In this document: positions 45,405 to 57,344 of the stretch, piece after piece | How positions within the stretch are numbered: position 1 is the first letter of the stretch | Layout: the number at the start of each line of letters is the position of its first letter | DNA from: Ashinkailepas kermadecensis | Taxonomy: Eukaryota > Arthropoda > Thecostraca > Neolepadidae | Reading direction: 5' to 3' | Length of the DNA: 64,000 nucleotides | Assembly: GCA_034440615.1 (NCBI GenBank) | Contig: JAOTOM010004749.1 | Span: 62,001-126,000 of the forward strand | The notes under the pieces: generated by a model | What the model saw: the letters and a program-made list of their open reading frames with translations, nothing else | Databases searched by the model: none | Told to the model about the DNA's origin: nothing | Program-made: the position numbers and the translations under genes

Positions 45405-45989
45405 AGAATACATTATTGGATTTTATTACTGAAGGTTATATTATTCGTTAGGGTTCGGCGAATTTGATGTGGCTTGAATATCATCATCAAACAGTAAGCA
45501 TATACGGAGCATTCTCCCAAATAAATGCAATATCAACGGGGAAATGCTTCGATTCCCGGCACTTTCCTCCCGTTTTCGGCCAGCGTCCTTAACATGAATG
45601 ACCACAAATGTATTACGCGGGCAGGCACCAACGGGAAAAACCCACCGACACATTTGCAATACAAATCGCACCCATTCGCAATTTTACCTACCACATCAGC
45701 ACAAAGTAAATGGTCCCTTGGACATTGCGAGCCGCTGATTTCGAAACCACTGCAGCATGTGCGAAGCCGTATTGACATCGGCGCCTGCAAACATGCTGAG
45801 GAGGACGGGAAATGATTAACTGGCAGAATCGCTCAGAACCAACAAACCATTACCACAAAACCATCAAATTAAACCCCGTATTTTCGCAAAAACTAAACGA
45901 AAACACCACAAAAACTGGCCGACCGACGACTGGAACTCTCACAAAACCTCCCCACCACGACATCCATCCATCGTCCTGCATCGACCATG

Positions 45990-46440
45990 GCCAGGCAGGG
46001 AAGGGGAGCTGGTGGGGAGCTGGTGGGGAGCTGGTGGGGAGGTGTGGGGAGCTGGTGTGGAAAGGGTTGGTGGGTAATTGGTGGGGAGGGGGTTAGTGGG
46101 GAGCTGGTGGGAGGGCGGTGCGAGGGGGTTGGTGAGAAGGGGTGGGGAGCTGATGGGAATGGGAGGGGTGAGCAGTTGGTGGGGAGGAGTGGGGAGCTGG
46201 TGGGGGAGGGTGAGCAAGCAGTTGATGGGGAGAGGTGGAGAGGGGATGGGAGTTGGTGGGGAGGGGATGGTGAGGGGTGGGGAGCTGGTGGGGAGTGGGG
46301 GATTGGTCGGCAGTTGGTGGGGAGTGGGAGGGGAGTTGGCGGGAAGGGTTGGTGAGGGGGTGGGGAGCTAGTGGGGAGGGGCGGGAGTTGGTGGAGAGTG
46401 GTGGGCAGTTGGTGGGGATCTGGTGGGGAGGAGGGGGTGG
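45990..46440 (+). repeat. G-rich GGGGAGCTGGTG degenerate repeat
   Basis: Units of roughly 10-16 bp such as GGGGAGCTGGTG and GGGTTGGTG form 450 bp with strong G/C strand asymmetry. Many G runs could form G-quadruplexes on the plus strand. Confidence 0.85.
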
Positions 46441-46654
46441 GGCAGCCGGCGACAGGCACGGCATCATTACGCCGCTTTTTGTGGCGACGCTGGCGACTGT
46501 TGACGGGGAGCAGACGGCCGACAGTCGCGTGAGTCGGCCGCCACTGTCATTAAGTCGCACGTCGATCGGCCGGCACGGCTTCCTGTGCCCGCCCGGCTGC
46601 CGCTCGTGTCTCAATCAGCCGTCGGAATGGCGCTCCTCCGACAGGCAGGTCACC

Positions 46655-47285
46655 CAGCTCAGGTGGCGGTCCGGGGAGGTTCTCAGCTCAGGTGGTCGTC
46701 CGGAGAGGTTCTCAGCTCAGGTGGTCGTCCGGGGAGATCGTCACCTCATGTGGCGGTCTGGGGAGGTCGTCACCTCATGTGGCGGTCGGGGAGGTCGTCA
46801 CCTCATGTGGCGGTCCGGGGAGGTATTCACCTCATGTGGCGGTCTGGGGAGGTCGTCACCTCATGTGGCGGTCGGGGAGGTCGTCACCTCATGTGGCGGT
46901 CCGGGGAGGTATTCACCTCATGTGGCGGTCGGGGAGGTCGTCACCTCATGTGGCGGTCTGGGGAGGTCGTCACCTCATGTGGCGGTCGGGGAAGTCGTCA
47001 CCTCATGTGGCGGTCCGGGGAGGTATTCACCTCATGTGGCGGTCTGGGGAGGTCGTCACCTCATGTGGCGGTCGGGGGGGGTTTTCCTTCATGTGGCGGT
47101 CGGGGAGGTCGTCACCTCATGTGGCGGTCCGGGGAGGTATTCACCTCATGTGGCGGTCGGGGAGGTCGTCACCTCATGTGGCGGTCCGGGGAGGTGTTCA
47201 CCTCATGTGGCGGTCCGGCGAGGTCGTCACCTCAGGTGGTCGTCCGGGGAGGTACTCATCTCAGATGGTGGTCCACAGAGGTCCC
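46655..47285 (+). repeat. 28/29-bp minisatellite, about 22 copies
   Basis: Units are GTGGCGGTCGGGGAGGTC, then GTCACCTCAT, with 28- and 29-bp length variants mixed, so the reading frame rotates along the array. Confidence 0.93.
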
Positions 47286-47577
47286 TAGTTTAATGGGTCG
47301 TCTGGGAACTAAAATTGGCATATAGTGGAAGCTTAATATGCTTTGGAAGTGGGCGAAATTCAGTGAGAAATCCAGACTTGTGGAGATAACTGACCTGCGG
47401 ACAAAACAACCCAGGGAACTTCTTGGTTCAGGTTATCAAAGAGAGGGAGTCGAGTTCGGTTCACAAGCCTTCTTCAAATTGGGTAAGGTTGTTGACTCAC
47501 TGAGTTATGGGCGCTATATGACCTATGCAGTCGATGCGCCCCTTAACCACACTACCTAACTAAGGTTGTTGACTCAA

Positions 47578-47940
47578 CCTGACAGCAATGTTACGTAATG
47601 GCCATGCACTACCGTAACCTGGCAGCAATGTTACGTAATGGCCATGCACTACCGTAACCTGGCAGAAATGTTACGTAATGGCCATGCACTACCGCAACCT
47701 GGCAGCAATGTTACGTAATGGCCATGCACTACCGTAACCTGACAGCAATGTTACGTAATGGCCATGCACTACCGTAACCTGGCAGCAATGTTACGTAATG
47801 GCCATGTACTACCGTAACCTGGCAGCAATATTACGTAATGGCCATGCACTACCGCAACCTGGCAGCAATGTTGCGTCGTGGCCATGCACTACCGTAACCT
47901 GGCAGCAATGTTGCGTCGTGGCCATGCACGAGCGTAACTT
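47578..47940 (+). repeat. 40-bp minisatellite, nine copies
   Basis: GGCAGCAATGTTACGTAATG, then GCCATGCACTACCGTAACCT, repeats with a 40-bp step. The last two copies share TTGCGTCGTGG in place of TTACGTAATGG. Confidence 0.95.
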
Positions 47941-48074
47941 CGTCAGAGCCCGCGGAATTGTTTGGAAGGCGTGATCAGTTTCCAAACGTTGGCTATAGTT
48001 GGTTATTGGTTTTTGCGACGCATAGACTGTTGAGTCATATGGCGTCGCCAAACCCACACACCGATTGGTCGCGG

Positions 48075-48172
48075 GCGAAGGGTAGCGACGGGCAGGACTC
48101 GAACCCACAACCTTTAGGCTCGGAAATGGGCACCTTACGCCCGAACTACTCGCCCCCACTCGGTTTCAAACG
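48075..48172 (-). repeat. tRNA-like SINE
   Basis: On the minus strand an exact box B, GGTTCGAGTCC, lies at about 48092-48102. A box-A-like TAGTTCGGGCGTAAGG lies about 50 bases before it. The body is followed by GC-rich sequence. No intact cloverleaf. Confidence 0.55.
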
Positions 48173-48429
48173 GACCCTCTGCTACGATGAAACATAATTG
48201 TTTGGCATAATACCGGTTACGGAAACTGATAAAAACTGATTCGCTAAACGCAACATGCCGCGGAAAAAAAACACTGGTGCCCACACTACACAATTTAAGA
48301 CTTCTAAAAAAAAAAAATATTTCAGACATTGGTCATAGGAGGGAGAGGTCTTCAGCGTCCTATTCGGAAACACCACATAATAATTAGTCACGAAAATGCG
48401 ATCTCAGAATGGCCGCGAAGGGTCATTCT

Positions 48430-50480
48430 GAGATCGCAACCATCACACATACACACACACACAACACAACCGATGTGCCGGCCGCACCAACCATCACACA
48501 TACACACACACACAACACAACCGATGTGCCGGCCGCACCAACATCACACATACACACACACACAACACACCCGATGTGCCGGCCGCACCAACCATCACAC
48601 ATACACACACACACAACACAACCGATGTGCCGGCCGCACCAACCATCACACATACACACACACACAACACAACCGATGTGCCGGCCGCACCAACCATCAC
48701 ACATGCCACACACACACACCCGATGTGCCGGCCGACCAACCATCCACATGCACACACACAACACACCCGATGTGCCGGCCGCACCAACCATCACACATAC
48801 ACACACACAACACAACCGATGTGCCGGCCGCACCAACCATCACACATGACACACACACACACACCCGATGTGCCGGCCGCACCAACCATCACACATACAC
48901 ACACACAACACACCCGATGTGCCGGCCGCACCAACCATCACACATGCACACACCACACACCCGATGTGCCGGCCGCACCAACCATCACACATACACACAC
49001 ACAACACACCCGATGTGCCGGCCGCACCAACCATACACATCACACACACACACACAACACCCGATGTGCCGGCCGCACCAACCATCACACATGCACACAC
49101 ACACACACACCCGATGTGCCGGCCGCACCAACCATCCACATCACACACACACAACACACCATCACACATACACACACACACACACACCCGATGTGCCGGC
49201 CGCACCAACCATCACACATACACACACACACAACACACCCGATGTGCCGGCCGCACCAACCATCACACATACACACACACAACACAACCGATGTGCCGGC
49301 CGCACCAACCATCACACATACACACACACACAACACACCCGATGTGCCGGCCGCACCAACCATCACACATACACACACACACAACACAACCGATGTGCCG
49401 GCCGCACCAACCATCACACATGCACACACACACAACACACCCGATGTGCCGGCCGCACCAACCATCACACATACACACACACACAACACACCCGATGTGC
49501 CGGCCGCACCAACCATCACACATACACACACACACAACACAACCGATGTGCCGGCCGCACCAACATCACACATACACACACACACAACACACCCGATGTG
49601 CCGGCCGCACCAACCATCACACATACACACACACACAACACACCCGATGTGCCGGCCGCACCAACCATCACACATACACACACACACAACACAACCGATG
49701 TGCCGGCCGCACCAACCATCACACATGCACACACACACAACACACCCGATGTGCCGGCCGCACCAACCATCACACATACACACACACACAACACACCCGA
49801 TGTGCCGGCCGCACCAACCATCACACATACACACACACACAACACAACCGATGTGCCGGCCGCACCAACCATCACACATGCACACACACACAACACACCC
49901 GATGTGCCGGCCGCACCAACCATCACACATCACACACACACAACACACCCGATGTGCCGGCCGCACCAACCATCACACATACACACACACACAACACAAC
50001 CGATGTGCCGGCCGCACCAACCATCACATGCACACACACAACACACCCGATGTGCCGGCCGCACCAACCATCACACATACACACACACACAACACAACCG
50101 ATGTGCCGGCCGCACCAACATCACACATACACACACACACAACACACCCGATGTGCCGGCCGCACCAACCATCACACATACACACACACACAACACAACC
50201 GATGTGCCGGCCGCACCAACCATCACACATACACACACACACAACACAACCGATGTGCCGGCCGCACCAACATCACACATACACACACACACAACACACC
50301 CGATGTGCCGGCCGCACCAACCATCACACATACACACACACACAACACACCCGATGTGCCGGCCGCACCAACCATCACACATCACACACACACAACACAC
50401 CATCCACACACAACACACCATCACACATACACACACCATACACACACACACAACACAACCGATGTGCCGGCCGCACCCTC
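48430..50480 (+). repeat. ~51-bp minisatellite, about 40 copies
   Basis: Each unit joins a CA-repeat segment (CATCACACATACACACACAC) to a fixed GC segment (CGATGTGCCGGCCGCACC). Length varies by 1-6 bp through the CA part. CCCGATG and ACCGATG subtypes alternate in blocks that repeat as higher-order groups of three to four units. Long ORFs on both strands here are by-products of the array. Confidence 0.96.
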
Positions 50481-51369
50481 GCCATGCAAACCGCGATGAC
50501 GTCACTAGCCTTCCCACACATATCCCCGCCGGCAGCCATCGAGGGATTTCAACAATCAGCTGGAAATCGCTCGAGAAAACGCGTTCAAGTGAGCCCATAT
50601 ACGGCCGCAGAGATAATGGAAGGGCGAGGAGGTGCTTCCGCGTCATCATTTCTCCCACACTGGTACCCGAATCCGAGCCAGCTCTTTGTTGAGCACCAGG
50701 AAGTCAGGTGAGCCTGGCACGATGTCGGCCGGTATTATCCAGATAAGCGGATTTCACCGGTTAATCGTGCCTTGCATGATGCGCCTTCAGTATGGAGCGA
50801 GTGGTTGTGTGCAGACCCCCCCCCCCGCCATATTCCCCTGACTGATCTACACCAGAGGTGGGAAATGCCCAAAATGTTGGGACCCAAGTCCGGGCCCGGC
50901 CGGTGGGTCAAAATGCACCAGGGCCCACTAAAAACACCGGCTTTTGTAATAAATACATGCTTTTTGCAGGTTAGGTCGTACAATTCTGGCTATTCGATAT
51001 TAAATTAAAGTCGCATGCAAAATTCATATCATCTTGAAATGCCCTGTTCACTCCCCAACACGAAATGAAAACAAATATTAACTAATCAAGACTTTCTTCT
51101 TTATCAGCATGCATCCACAGCCAACAGCGTGGTCAACAACACTTCTTAAAATGTATCGATTAATGCCACTGACCACCCCATACGTCCTCAATCTAAGGAG
51201 ACACAAATTTAGATTATCATGCTCTGATGAATTCAGTGTCCGATAATCTGTAAAATCCTGCACCATTTATCTAATAATCATTTCACGCCACTACCAGATT
51301 CATAAATCCCAACAGATTTCGCCATTCTTCATACTTAACAAAATCTACCATGAAGGAAAAGAAATGGTC

Positions 51370-51677
51370 CACTGGCGGATCTAGCCCACCTGTTTGGGGG
51401 GGGGGGGGGCACTTTCGGTTTACGGCGTCAGCCTCCCCTCCCCCTCCCGGGGGGAAGGGGAGGGGAGGCTGACCAAACAATTATAACAAAATACCTTTAA
51501 AATTGGAGATTATTTCACCCTGAACGCTATTTTTTAACCTCAGCAAAGGTTACTGCATTTTAATTCAGTTTACTTTTGTTGGTTTGGGGGGGCAAAAGAC
51601 ACTATGCCCCCCCATTTGAAGCGCTTTGGGGGGGGGGGGGCATGGCCGGAATGCCCCTCCCCCTGGATCCGCCAATG
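51370..51677. mobile_element. hAT-like MITE, 308 bp, 8-bp TSD
   Basis: AAATGGTC at 51362-51369 and 51678-51685 is an exact duplication. The ends are CACTGGCGGATCTAG and, inverted, CATTGGCGGATCCAG. The interior is G- or C-run rich and matches 13443-14119 inverted. It is non-coding. Confidence 0.85.
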
Positions 51678-53559
51678 AAATGGTCCACCTTAGGACATAA
51701 AGAGCATGAAGATTTTAAGGCTTAATAAGAGCCAAATGGGTCATCTCGATTAAGCTTGCACGGACAAGATGCTATAAGAACAGACAAAAAGGTGAAATAC
51801 CCTAATCAATGTCATATCCTGTGTCCTGAAGAATATCGTTTGCTGTGCCGCTTCTGTGTTCAGCTGCACTCCTTGATGTTGAGGCTTACTTGGTGGTGAT
51901 TGTGAGATACCTAGTGTAACTAATATGTGAAGTAACCATTAATCATCACAAGGTACAATAATGAACTTAAAAAAGCACCAGATATCGAAACATCGCCCAA
52001 CCGACGCTCCGCCCACCCAGCACATTGCATTGCATTGCATTGCAATAGCATGACATCATTGAACGAGAGTGGCTGAAAAGAAGGCAGCATGGCAACAGTT
52101 ATCGGAATGCGATAGCCAGTTGGCAAAGGCATGCAATTTTACGTGGCGAGACCTTTGTACTGTTTTGCTATGTGCTTCTGTTCGTATGAATTTAACCTAC
52201 TTAGATGTGTATGATTTGGTTATCTCTGTTATTTACCAGAATAATTATGGCAAGCTTCCTTCCACGTTGTGAAATTATTTGATGTGCCTTCATCTCATGA
52301 CGTAACATGTCGATTGGAAACGCACACAAAGCTGGAGGAAAGATGGAAGCGTGGAATGCGATCACAGTTAGGTTGACCATTAGTGGCGTAACCATGACAA
52401 ATCGCGAAATGATTTGTACGTGCTCCGTGAATGGTAGCTAATATAACATGCTTCAAGCTTGAATCATCCAAGCTTATATTGACATGACACTATTAGAGTG
52501 ATGCTTTAAATACAAGTTCCCCCACAATTAAAGTATCTATAGCAGAAATTTGTTAACTACCTGCCAATGCGAAAAACCTGCCAATGCGAAAAGAAGCACA
52601 TTCCCAGAAAGTTTTTTTTGCATTGTGCGTGAACAAACTTTGAACGACACGATGTAGATTTCCTATATGACCATAAATAAAAGACATTGGCATTGTTACA
52701 TCATTTTCAATCATGTGTTACAGAACTGGTAAAAAGGGTGTGGTCATTCATTGAACGTGCTAACCTGGTTCGAGCCATATCAAATTGCTCATATAACTTT
52801 GATGATCTGCTGCTTGCAACAATCGCCACGCAAGCTATTGTGGAACTTGTTCCAGCGCAAAGCCAAAGCCGCACAGCCGTCTAGCAACGTCGCATAACAA
52901 TAACCGTACCAACGCATAGCCATGTAACAACGATGAACAACCATAGCCGTACCGACGCATAGCCTTGCAGCAACGTTACATAGTCGGCGTGTGTCAACCA
53001 GAACATAGCTATTCAAGCACGCATCTTCAGATATTTCTTCTTTTTCTAATCGCCGCCCTTGACCTGGCTATCTGACAGGGCATTGGGTCTTTATGCTTGC
53101 AACCTCTGCTCTACACGGCAGTATGGAGTCGCCAAACAATAGCGAACCTGATGGTGAGTTTCGATGGCCAGTTACCTCGATGTAGATGTAGATCTCAGAA
53201 CCATGAGTGATATTACTGGTCGGACCAACCGTAAGACCAGACACATGACTAAGGTGTGATGCGTGAGTAATATACATTTACCGACACGCATACGTCGCTG
53301 TTTGGAAGGCATTAGTGACCGATAATATGAGCTACCTCAGATAACAGCCCAAAGGCCATCATCATAGTACGCCAAAAGCACGGCTCTAAAGCAACTACAC
53401 TTGAACTGAAGTGCTTTCTTCACATTGCGTGCACAACGGAGTGAGTTGATGGAATTGAGGTAAGGCAATTGTGTTCAGGCAAAGACAGCAAGTCTGTTTT
53501 CATGTCGTGTTTTCAGGCAAATACAAAAACCTGCTTTAAAAGTATAGAACTTAATTATA

Positions 53560-53700
53560 ACTTAAGTAAATTATAAGTCTAACTGAAGTAAATTATAATT
53601 ATAAAAAAAAATAATATAAAAAAAATATAATAAAAATAAATTATAAGTCTAACTGAAGTAAATTATAATTCTAACTTAATTTCAATCTCAATTCTACTTA
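53560..53700. repeat. AT-rich imperfect repeat
   Basis: AAATTATAAGTCTAACTGAAGT occurs twice (about 53568 and 53638) around an A/T-only stretch. Confidence 0.7.
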
Positions 53701-54590
53701 ATTATTGTACCATAAAGAAGCAGACGGAGCACAGCTCACAGGCAAAATACCGACTGTTTGGCCACTGCACATTGTGGCTAAATTATCACAGCTTCAAGCA
53801 TAAGGCTGGGAAAATCATACAGTTGCATGGGAATAGGCAAGGCAGTCACCACGAGCTTTGGCGGGGTGCGGGAGAACCCGCCCGAAAGCAAGTGCTCCAT
53901 GCAAACGGGAGTGCGAGAGGGAATTGAACTAATTAGGTAAATGGTGGACGGATAAAAATAAACTCAAGCAACCTCGTGCCGAGGCGACAGTCATGCTACT
54001 GCACTATGCAGTGGCTTCACAGACTCTGGATTGTTCAAACAGAGGGTCCGAAGAGTTCAAACGTCGGTTATGCCAAGTGCTGGGATCAAATTATCAATTA
54101 TTAAAATACAGATCTGTGCCTTTCTGAAGGTAACGCAAATAAACCTCCAAGTGGAGGGGGGTGTGGGGTGCGGGGAGGTCTGGCGGCACGGTCCACACTA
54201 GCCTGGTTGGTATCGCCTGAAAGAGGCATGACGCACACACACACACATACACCACAAATGCAACCAAGACAGCAGGGGTATTATGAGCAATTTGGGTTCA
54301 AGCACTTCAGATATTTCGCTTACAAAACAATACCCTGTGCAAAATCCTTGGGCACCATGGTGCATATCCACTGCCCGACATTGCCCTCATTACAGACGTG
54401 GCTTCTCAGAAAAAAACGTACAAAATTATTCAGGACCACGATCCATGCGACCAATAGGAAGCCACATTCACGACAGCCACAGAGTCAGCCGTCCGCCCTA
54501 AACGGCATCAGCATAGCTCAGCAGTGACGTCCGGACGGCGACCGGAGTCGGACACGCCTCGAGTACAACGGCTCAGCCGAGCGCACTCAC

Positions 54591-54681
54591 ACTGGTGGCC
54601 CTCCTTCTTGACAGTGCCCGTCTTGAGGTCCAGTATCCGCCCGGTGCCCTGGGAGTCCTGCGTGCTCAACTGTTCCCGCAC
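54591..54681 (-). CDS. tgo: tango exon B: PAS-A middle
   Basis: The 91-nt exon encodes [20 protein letters not shown], then [10 protein letters not shown], and leaves one base (T) of a split codon. The acceptor is CCGGCAG|GTGCGG and the donor is T|GTGAGT. It matches the ARNT segment REQLST...[15 protein letters not shown] almost residue for residue. It is too short to stand out without the homology. Confidence 0.95.
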
Positions 54682-55538
54682 CTGCCGGCACGTCAGGTCA
54701 CTGCTCAGTCCAGGTCGCGGCCGAGTGCAGGTCGTGTCAGGGTGTTCAAACCCGCACACATCAGGTCACCCACCGGAGCTCATCGTGTGTCGGCCTCACA
54801 CAGTGGAGGACATCCACCCTGGACAACATGCATCAGGCCTCACCCCGTGGACATCCACCCTGGAGGAGCGAATGATCAAAACTGGTCGAAGCGCCCTAAC
54901 CCCCCCCCCCCTGGAGTGGATGTCCTCCACTCGGCCTCCCGTGGGGGACATCCACCCTGGATGACATCTACCAGGTCTCACCGCGGATGACATCCACCCG
55001 AGTTGGGTCTGGTTCGGACGACACCAATTCCGCAGCTAACGCGCAACGGCGTCTCGCACGCTTACTTCCGCTTCCCACGTGCGGAACCACAGAACAAAGG
55101 TCAACCCAAGTTCAATCCCCTCCACCTGGTTCGTGAAAGACTTATGCTGCAGGTACGGACCGAGTGACTTCACCCCCACATCCGGAGTCCAGAAGTAGAT
55201 ACCACGAGGTAGGTATCATGCAATCAAGGCCTTCCGTTCGACCTCCGTCCCAGCGGATTCCCAATCGATCCACACTCAGCAACCATGTCAAAATAGGTGT
55301 AAAACCTGGAAGTTTACGGTCACGGAAGCTCCGGGGAAAACCCCTGGAGTACACGATGTGACATCACATAAATTTTTCAAACTTTTCCCAGGATTTCCCG
55401 CTAGCATGTCGTGCCAACAGACGCTCGACACGTGTTGGTGCTAACCGCCAGACCTTCTACTATACCCGCCAGCCGGCCGGACGTCTACCTCTGCCCGTGA
55501 CCCCCCCCCGCCCACGTCTCCCTTGACGTGTCGCGCAC
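54682..55538 (-). other. tgo: tango intron A-B
   Basis: An 857-bp phase-0 intron. About 54795-55005 repeats GACATCCACCCTGGA four times directly, and once inverted near 54918. The rest shows nothing recognisable. Confidence 0.8.
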
Positions 55539-55768
55539 CTTCTCCACGTCCTCGTGGTGCAGCATGTCGTAGATGGTGGCGCCGAACCAGTCGGCCTGGC
55601 TCTGGTTCAGCACGGGCGTCACCGAGTCGGACACGTAGATGATGCGGCCCGTGTCGCACGCCACCACGAACAGGAAGCCGTCGGCCGCCTCCAGGATCAG
55701 GTGTTTCAGCTCCTGGTCGGTCAGGAACGACGGCTTGTACGCGCCGTCGGCGTTCGTGTTGCCCGAGC
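55539..55768 (-). CDS. tgo: tango exon A: start of PAS-A
   Basis: The acceptor is CGCAG before GCTCGGGC, and the exon completes a Gly codon (phase 1). It encodes 76 residues from [20 protein letters not shown] through [20 protein letters not shown] to HHEDVEK. Human ARNT has nearly the same string ([32 protein letters not shown]). The donor is AAG|GTGCGC, phase 0. The open frame runs on past this point, but the homologous VREQLST is supplied by the next exon, which fixes the donor. The intron upstream starts with (CAGA)n within 60 bp of the acceptor. PAS-A mediates heterodimer contacts. Confidence 0.96.
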
Positions 55769-55827
55769 CTGCGCGGAACGCCACGGTTAGGGGAGGGCTG
55801 CCGACATCGGCGGGCACTACTGCTGAC

Positions 55828-55828
55828 T

Positions 55829-55927
<99 letters not shown>

Positions 55928-56000
55928 CGACACGGACCGACACGGACGGACGGACGGACGGACGGACGGACGGACGGACGGACGGACGGACGGACGGACG
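55828..56000. repeat. (CAGA)n and (CGGA)n microsatellites next to the PAS-A acceptor
   Basis: About 24 CAGA units (55828-55926) are followed by about 13 CGGA units (about 55945-55999). They begin only about 60 bp upstream of the exon A acceptor. On the tango strand they read (TCTG)n and (TCCG)n, that is, pyrimidine-rich. Confidence 0.95.
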
Positions 56001-56336
56001 CCTGGGTTGACCAGCCGAGGCAGTGAGTTGAGGCCAGCGAGGTCAGGTGGCCCAGGCTGGTCAGCCGAGTCATGTCAGTGGTTGAGGTCAGCGGGGTCAG
56101 GTCAAGTTGATCGGGTGGTGAGATCGCGGAGCGCCACGGCCCGAGCTCGCTGGCGCGTCACGTGACGGTGTAAACTGAAAACGCCACCTGGTGGCGGCGC
56201 TATGACGTATTGATGGAGCCGATGAGGGAGTGGCGATGAGGCTGGTGGGTGATGGTGAGGCGGATGAAACACTGGTACTCAGGCCTACGACGAAATTGTG
56301 GAACTGTATGGGATTGATAATGAGGAGGCTGATGAG

Positions 56337-56505
56337 GAAACGGTGATGGGATTGATGGAGTAGAGACATGACTAATGGGACGCGGGGAACCGAAATGACC
56401 AGGCACTGATGGCAAGACTGATGAGGAAGTGATGGTAGGACTAATGGAACGCTGGGGACCAAAATGACCAGGCACTGATGGCGAGACTGACGAAGAAGTG
56501 ATCAC
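56337..56505 (+). repeat. 69-bp tandem repeat, about two and a half copies
   Basis: GACCAGGCACTGATGGC recurs at 56397 and 56466, with a degenerate earlier half-copy. Confidence 0.75.
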
Positions 56506-57344
56506 AACACTGAATTGGTAGTAATTGAATGTTCACTTGGTTACTTGTTCTCAAGAGTGCCTGAACTGCTAGTGGTTATCTAGCTGATGTGGCGGTGGTG
56601 ACGGGACTAATACAGTAGCGGTAAAGAGGTCGAAGACACGGTGATGACGAGGATAGCGACGCAGTAGTGATGACGCCGGTCAGGCGGTGATGGCGGGGGG
56701 GCAGTGACGAGGGAGGGAGATAATACCGGCTAGTGGTGCCACGGCCGCAGCCAGGGCGTGTCATATCCCAGAGGCCGGTCACGTCTCTGACTGACGGTCG
56801 GATCGCCGGCGCTTCCCGACCCAACGCGCCGCCCACAGCCACATTTTGGCGGCCACCTCCCCTACAGCAGAGGCCGACCGTAACCGAAACATCACAACGG
56901 GTGCTTAATCAAAGAAGGAAGACAAACCAAACCTACGAGCCAGAAAATACGACATTGATCCGGCAACCGGCCAGGCAGTCTCATACTGCCGAACCTGACC
57001 TCTGCCCACCGGGCCGCCACCACCCGAGACAGCCACGTGACCCGCAGCGGCGCTCATCAACACCCGACACCGCATCTGCTCCGGCACAGCCGTCAACACA
57101 AAACCAACGCCAAAATATCGCGCTCCATCTGACCGCACACAGGCCGATCGACGGTCCAGATAGCGTCGCTGCACCGCCGCCAACAACAGCGGGTCCGAGC
57201 GCTGGCCGCCGGCGCCGACGCGCGCCATAACGCAGTACGTCACCGCACGACGTCGTTAGCGGCGACGGCGGCCAGACCACCGGCCTAATTTACGGCCGCA
57301 ATGTCGGCCCGCCTAACCATCGCGAAACTGCGACGCCGACTGTC

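Larger units (their letters stand above)
44120..54590 (-). other. tgo: tango intron B-C (10.47 kb)
   Basis: No other gene is supported. Arrays lie at 44104-44310, 45355-45400, 45990-46440, 46655-47285, 47578-47940 and 48430-50480, with a SINE at 48075-48172 and a MITE at 51370-51677. The stretches 44310-45350, 47290-47570, 50690-51360 and 51680-54590 show nothing recognisable apart from AT-rich runs at about 53560-53700. Confidence 0.75.
31221..55768 (-). other. tgo: tango/ARNT gene, 3' six exons (5' end beyond window)
   Basis: Six exons on the minus strand join in frame with GT-AG introns: 55539-55768, 54591-54681, 43925-44119, 34728-34865, 32546-32704 and 31221-31951. They total 1,544 nt, about 513 residues and a stop. 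The order is PAS-A, a linker, PAS-B and an activation tail, and matches ARNT/Tango from the glycine after the bHLH to the C-terminus. Tango is the nuclear class II bHLH-PAS protein that dimerises with Single-minded, Trachealess, Similar and Spineless to bind E-box-like sites. The missing part is the N-terminus and bHLH, which must lie at higher coordinates. Introns are 857, 10,471, 9,059, 2,023 and 594 bp and are full of minisatellites. ARNT rather than BMAL/Cycle is chosen because of the DMLQML...FEDL tail. Confidence 0.96.

Noticed and set aside
46277..47325. Gly/Trp/Arg-rich ORFs
   Set aside because: By-products of the G-rich and 28/29-bp arrays.
48329..50711. Very long His/Thr-rich and Cys/Val-rich ORFs on both strands
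   Set aside because: They are translations of the ~51-bp minisatellite in several frames; the frame shifts with unit length and there is no flanking gene structure.
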